DNA of 64,000 bases from Pachyseris speciosa. Its lineage: Eukaryota > Cnidaria > Anthozoa > Scleractinia > Pachyseridae. The stretch's first letter is position 1. The number at the start of each line of letters is the position of its first letter. Both the position numbers and the translations under genes were made by a program. The stretch covers positions 1 through 64,000 of the forward strand of contig JAEMWC010001646.1 in NCBI GenBank assembly GCA_016490735.1, given 5' to 3'. The notes under the pieces are model-generated. The model made no database searches, had not been told where the DNA came from, and saw only the letters and a program-made list of their open reading frames with translations. Of this stretch, positions 62,201 to 64,000 are shown in pieces.

Positions 62201-64000
62201 ACTTGCTACGAAAACATGCATGGTGCTGAAAATGAGTTGCACCGTTCTTCAGTTTGTTTGATCATCAGTTTAATTGATCCTCACTAAACGCCATTATCGT
62301 TTAGCTCAAAAAGGAACACGGGGTAGGGGACTTTCATTATTCTCTTCCATTTTCATTACCTGAGAAACCATACAGCGAGAAAATTATCAGTGAATTTATG
62401 AGACTGCACAGAGAATAAACAAAACGTTTTTTGATTTTATCGGCTACTAAAACATTAGAAACTTAAAAATGTAATCCAGGTTCAACAGAAACTAAAACTG
62501 GAACCCAAGAATCCTCAGTATATTTACACGCTTCTCTCATGTACTTCAGTGTTTCGCCCTTTTTGCTTCATAATCAGAAAAACTTTAAACTCATCAGCAC
62601 CGAACGCCTTGTGAGCCAACTCCCTAAAAATGGTGTCAAAACAAAGTGCAAGGATCGTGTATTTCGCTCGCCAGGAAATCGCCATAACTTGATGAGTGGG
62701 AGCTCACAAGAGGTGCTGTCTGAGGAAAGTTAAGTTGTATTGACCTGTGAACCGAAGTGCGATGGATCGCATACCACACAGACAAAAAGCACTACCTCTG
62801 TCGCATAGACCTGGCCGTCCTCGCAAACAGACGTCACCATAAATAGAAGGCAAGGAAGAGCGTGAGAGGAAAAGATTTAAACTTCAACTGATTTTGTAAT
62901 CTCGTAAAGTTAATCCGTGACACGACCTCAAAACGTTTAACTGATGTATCAGTGGTCAGAAATATTTGTTTCGTGTCCAATACAACCCACGACTTAAGCC
63001 GGCGTACGTTCCCATTAGATAAAAAGAAGTGACTAAAACTTTTTTCAAGTACGACGAAAATATGTTAACGTGATAACCACAACTCCGGGGATTGGTTGAA
63101 CTATCGGCATAGTTTGGATCAGTATTGACTAAAACCGCAGTGTTCGTTTTGAGATTTGTTTTAGCCTTTCTTGAGGACAGTCTTTACTAAACAGACCAGT
63201 TTTTAGGTAGGACCCATGTTATGCACAATAGCACTGGCCAAAATGTCAGACTCTACAACGAAAAAAAGCTGTCGTGCTATTTAGACTCTTCGGACTATTT
63301 GTAATGAACGGCAAACGAAGAATACGAAGGATTAAGGGGCAAAAAAACTAAACAATGAATGACATGAAATAATGAACGGGTAAATAAATGCAAATCAGAT
63401 GGCTTTGCTAAAGTGGAGGTATGTCGTGGAAATATGCAGCATATGGTTAATGATGGCGGAGACAGTCCGTCAAGACAAAGTGATTTTACGACCAGTACTA
63501 AATATTTTCAACTAAATCAAGTCCGTGTAGGTGGTGCAACTACAAGCTATGGCCTGGTAAGCGATTGTCGTCTTGATTTTAAAGCTCTCTGCAAATTTTC
63601 TTTAATAGTTTACATGTCTGTAAAGACAACACGTAATTTGGGATTTTGAATTGAATTAGTAAATGTTTAGCAATCTGTATTGGTCGTACGTGACAAACGT
63701 AAAGGATGCTAACATACACACCCAACGCGAAGCTTGAGAAATTGGTACCAAACCTCATTCAACAATGCACTGGCTGTATGATTCGAGTTCAAATAAATAT
63801 GACCTTGCAAACTATTCCTGAGTAATACATGCCCTTGTAATTCTAAACGGCTTTAAGTCTGGGGGAGTTTATTCAACAAATATCGATTACTTCAAGAAGT
63901 ATGCGTTTCCGGAGGTTAGGAAACAGATATAACATTTCAAAATGAACAGAGCACGTACAAAATACTTACAGATTTCGTCGACTTTTAATAGCATAACAAA
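52860..64000 (-). CDS. FGF receptor-family tyrosine kinase, 3' part of gene
   Basis: A receptor tyrosine kinase read on the minus strand through twelve exon pieces: 63,970-64,000 (partial), 61,698-61,988, 60,218-60,604, 59,263-59,811, 58,671-58,781, 58,426-58,553, 57,881-58,003, 57,252-57,322, 57,055-57,095, 54,418-54,514, 53,798-53,903 and 52,860-53,210. All joints keep frame and nearly all use GT..AG. The order is Ig-like domain, Ig-like domain, transmembrane helix, kinase. Kinase motifs: [31 protein letters not shown], the paired tyrosines in DYYRKTT, and a conserved distal EYVDL. The Ig end [10 protein letters not shown] and the exon lengths point to FGFR rather than VEGFR/PDGFR. It should signal at the plasma membrane from FGF-type ligands (family knowledge). 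Signal peptide and first exons lie beyond the window. Confidence 0.9.
53798..53903 (-). CDS. FGFR-like exon: kinase C-lobe end, 106 nt
   Basis: Encodes [18 protein letters not shown] and [11 protein letters not shown]. The C-W-x6-R-P-T-F block is the invariant Arg region of kinase subdomain XI. Acceptor ...CCCTAAG, donor GTGAGT. Its 106-nt length equals the corresponding vertebrate FGFR exon as I recall it. Confidence 0.9.
53957..54150 (+). mobile_element. tRNA-derived SINE in a kinase intron
   Basis: The A box ggttagctcagttggtagag and the B box region ggtcgcggactcaaaccccg are spaced as in a tRNA. They are followed by a non-tRNA body (ccggaccagcactcaggatc, aactgaggagaaagtgccgt, gtctcacaacacttgttcct). 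The tRNA part lacks a closed acceptor stem and CCA-compatible 3' side, so it is a SINE head, not a tRNA gene. Confidence 0.75.
54418..54514 (-). CDS. FGFR-like exon: 97 nt, kinase C-lobe
   Basis: Encodes [20 protein letters not shown] and [12 protein letters not shown], the FGFR/VEGFR-type 'GGSPYPG' block. With the 41-nt exon before it the total is 138 nt, the length of the single vertebrate exon, so one extra intron (56,741 side to 54,515, about 2.5 kb) splits it here. Confidence 0.9.
54720..54735. repeat. Short (CAT)n run
   Basis: Five CAT units immediately before the TTAA-flanked element. Confidence 0.85.
54747..56741. mobile_element. Kolobok/piggyBac-type non-autonomous element, 1,995 bp
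   Basis: Ends AGTGCCCCTAACCCCAAAA on the left and, read inward from the right, AGTGCCCCTAACCCCAAAAA. TTAA flanks both ends (54,743-54,746; 56,742-56,745). TTAA targets occur with piggyBac and Kolobok; the AG start favours Kolobok (weak inference). The interior shows only short frames (55,639-55,888; 55,925-56,122) with no transposase motif. It sits in the intron that splits the 138-nt kinase exon. Confidence 0.82.
57055..57095 (-). CDS. FGFR-like exon: 41 nt
   Basis: Encodes (V)[14 protein letters not shown], the subdomain IX helix 'D-V-W-x-F-G-x-L-L-W-E'. Acceptor TTCGCCAG, donor GTAAGT. The Ser usually between Trp and Phe (WSFG) is Ala. Confidence 0.88.
57252..57322 (-). CDS. FGFR-like exon: 71 nt, activation-segment end
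   Basis: Encodes [18 protein letters not shown] then TTQSDV. Length equals the 71-nt vertebrate exon. The usual APE motif is A-L-E here, as in some other tyrosine kinases (MET family). Confidence 0.9.
57881..58003 (-). CDS. FGFR-like exon: 123 nt, catalytic and DFG loops
   Basis: Encodes [20 protein letters not shown] and [31 protein letters not shown] and the twin activation tyrosines (YY) are intact. Length and both end phases equal the vertebrate FGFR exon. Confidence 0.92.
58069..58205. mobile_element. MITE-like inverted repeat in a kinase intron
   Basis: Left gtttttcgtatgattttgac with gatttccgaatttggatgcg; right cgcgcatccaaaattcgaaa with gagcgctcaaaaac. Arms are diverged. It lies between the exons flanking a segment of helix E that I cannot find. 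Confidence 0.5.
58426..58553 (-). CDS. FGFR-like exon: hinge and helix D/E, 128 nt visible
   Basis: Encodes [20 protein letters not shown], then [20 protein letters not shown] and AYQ. Acceptor TTTCTCAG; the next bases (CAG/GTTGTT) are a weak donor. The following 12 codons of the family (V-A-R-G-M-E-Y-L...) are not in this exon nor visible before the next one. Confidence 0.82.
58671..58781 (-). CDS. FGFR-like exon: 111 nt, helix C
   Basis: Encodes [20 protein letters not shown] and [16 protein letters not shown]. The Glu of helix C (S-E-M-E) and 'GKHKNIINL' are FGFR-typical. Length equals the vertebrate exon. Confidence 0.9.
59263..59811 (-). CDS. FGFR-like exon: transmembrane, juxtamembrane and Gly loop
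   Basis: A 549-nt exon. A Ser/Pro/Thr-rich stem precedes a transmembrane helix ([18 protein letters not shown]), a basic stop (CNHRKLK), a Ser-rich juxtamembrane part, then [20 protein letters not shown] with the Gly loop and VAVKML with the ATP-binding Lys. The vertebrate equivalents are three exons, here fused. Confidence 0.9.
60003..60178. repeat. Degenerate 4-bp repeat (CATT/CAGT)n
   Basis: About 175 bp of tetranucleotide units cycling cattcatt, tcagtcag and gatcgatc, in the intron between the transmembrane exon and the second Ig exon. A plus-strand Ser/His-rich frame across it is an artefact. Confidence 0.9.
60218..60604 (-). CDS. FGFR-like exon: membrane-proximal Ig domain
   Basis: A 387-nt exon. 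[20 protein letters not shown] and FQWLRLFSS give the first Cys and Trp; [20 protein letters not shown] and PLGHS give D-x-G-x-Y-x-C, as in FGFR Ig domain 3. Several Asn-glycosylation sites. Confidence 0.88.
61555..61601. repeat. (ATC)n microsatellite
   Basis: Trinucleotide run with two ATT interruptions, within an intron. Confidence 0.9.
61698..61988 (-). CDS. FGFR-like exon: Ig domain
   Basis: A 291-nt exon. [26 protein letters not shown] and [18 protein letters not shown] supply the Cys-Trp-Cys frame of an I-set Ig domain equivalent to FGFR Ig 2. Acceptor TTCTTCCAG, donor GTAAGTAA. Confidence 0.88.
62050..63969. other. Intron, no supported exon
   Basis: No exon with Ig features or good splice signals was found. 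Frames at 62,539-62,733 and 63,413-63,649 (plus) have no family resemblance. Confidence 0.5.
63970..64000 (-). CDS. FGFR-like exon, 3' end only
   Basis: The last 31 bases, on the minus strand, read [10 protein letters not shown] before a strong donor (GTAAGTATT). The phase fits the next exon at 61,988. It resembles the last strand of an Ig domain or a linker; most lies outside the window. Confidence 0.5.

Overview
The window looks like nuclear DNA from a metazoan, most likely an anthozoan cnidarian (coral or anemone). This is inferred from single-exon class A receptor genes in a local cluster, a multi-exon FGF-receptor-type kinase, AT-rich intergenic DNA, and a mix of ISL2EU-like, PIF/Harbinger-like, pogo-like and Kolobok-like DNA elements, Penelope-like fragments, several LINE types and tRNA-derived SINE sequence. 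Nothing looks bacterial or viral.

Layout. Positions 1-520 are a tandem repeat of about 227 bp. Positions 520-10,800 are a graveyard of retroelement fragments: non-LTR C-terminal coding at 2.9-4.2 kb, Penelope RT at 5.9-6.1, gypsy integrase at 6.2-6.8, and an L1-like relic at 7.55-9.06 with a poly-A tail. A pogo-like element (10,838-11,635) is followed by an intact class A GPCR gene (11,881-12,960, minus). From there to about 49.6 kb the region is built from diverged copies of that GPCR locus. I count seven: two intact (12.0-13.0 and 36.0-36.9 kb), one with a truncated tail (41.6-42.5), and four relics (28.5-29.2, 30.3-31.3, 46.0-46.6, 49.5). Their flanks are duplicated too, in direct and inverted orientation.

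The main result is an 8,311-bp DNA transposon at 20,034-28,344, inserted in the 3' flank of the 28.5-kb GPCR relic. It has matching terminal inverted repeats and an AT target duplication, and the paralogous flanks at 35,902 and 41,423 preserve the empty site. It carries two convergent, decayed genes: a THAP plus DDE transposase on the plus strand and a SAP-SWIM-YqaJ nuclease gene on the minus strand. A second, related element (24,052-27,208; own inverted repeats, AT duplication) sits inside the nuclease gene. Removing it rejoins the nuclease reading frame. The inner element has its own SWIM-YqaJ gene but only the first THAP exon of a transposase.

The right end (52,860 to beyond 64,000, minus) is the 3' portion of an FGF-receptor-family tyrosine kinase: two Ig-like exons, a transmembrane exon and the kinase domain. 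Several kinase exons have exactly the lengths I remember for vertebrate FGFR genes. Its introns hold a 2-kb TTAA-flanked element and a tRNA-derived SINE.

Because the GPCR locus was copied before and after several insertions, the paralogs act as built-in empty sites. They give direct target-site evidence for at least three elements. Exon boundaries and frameshifts were read by eye, so single-base positions in decayed genes are approximate.
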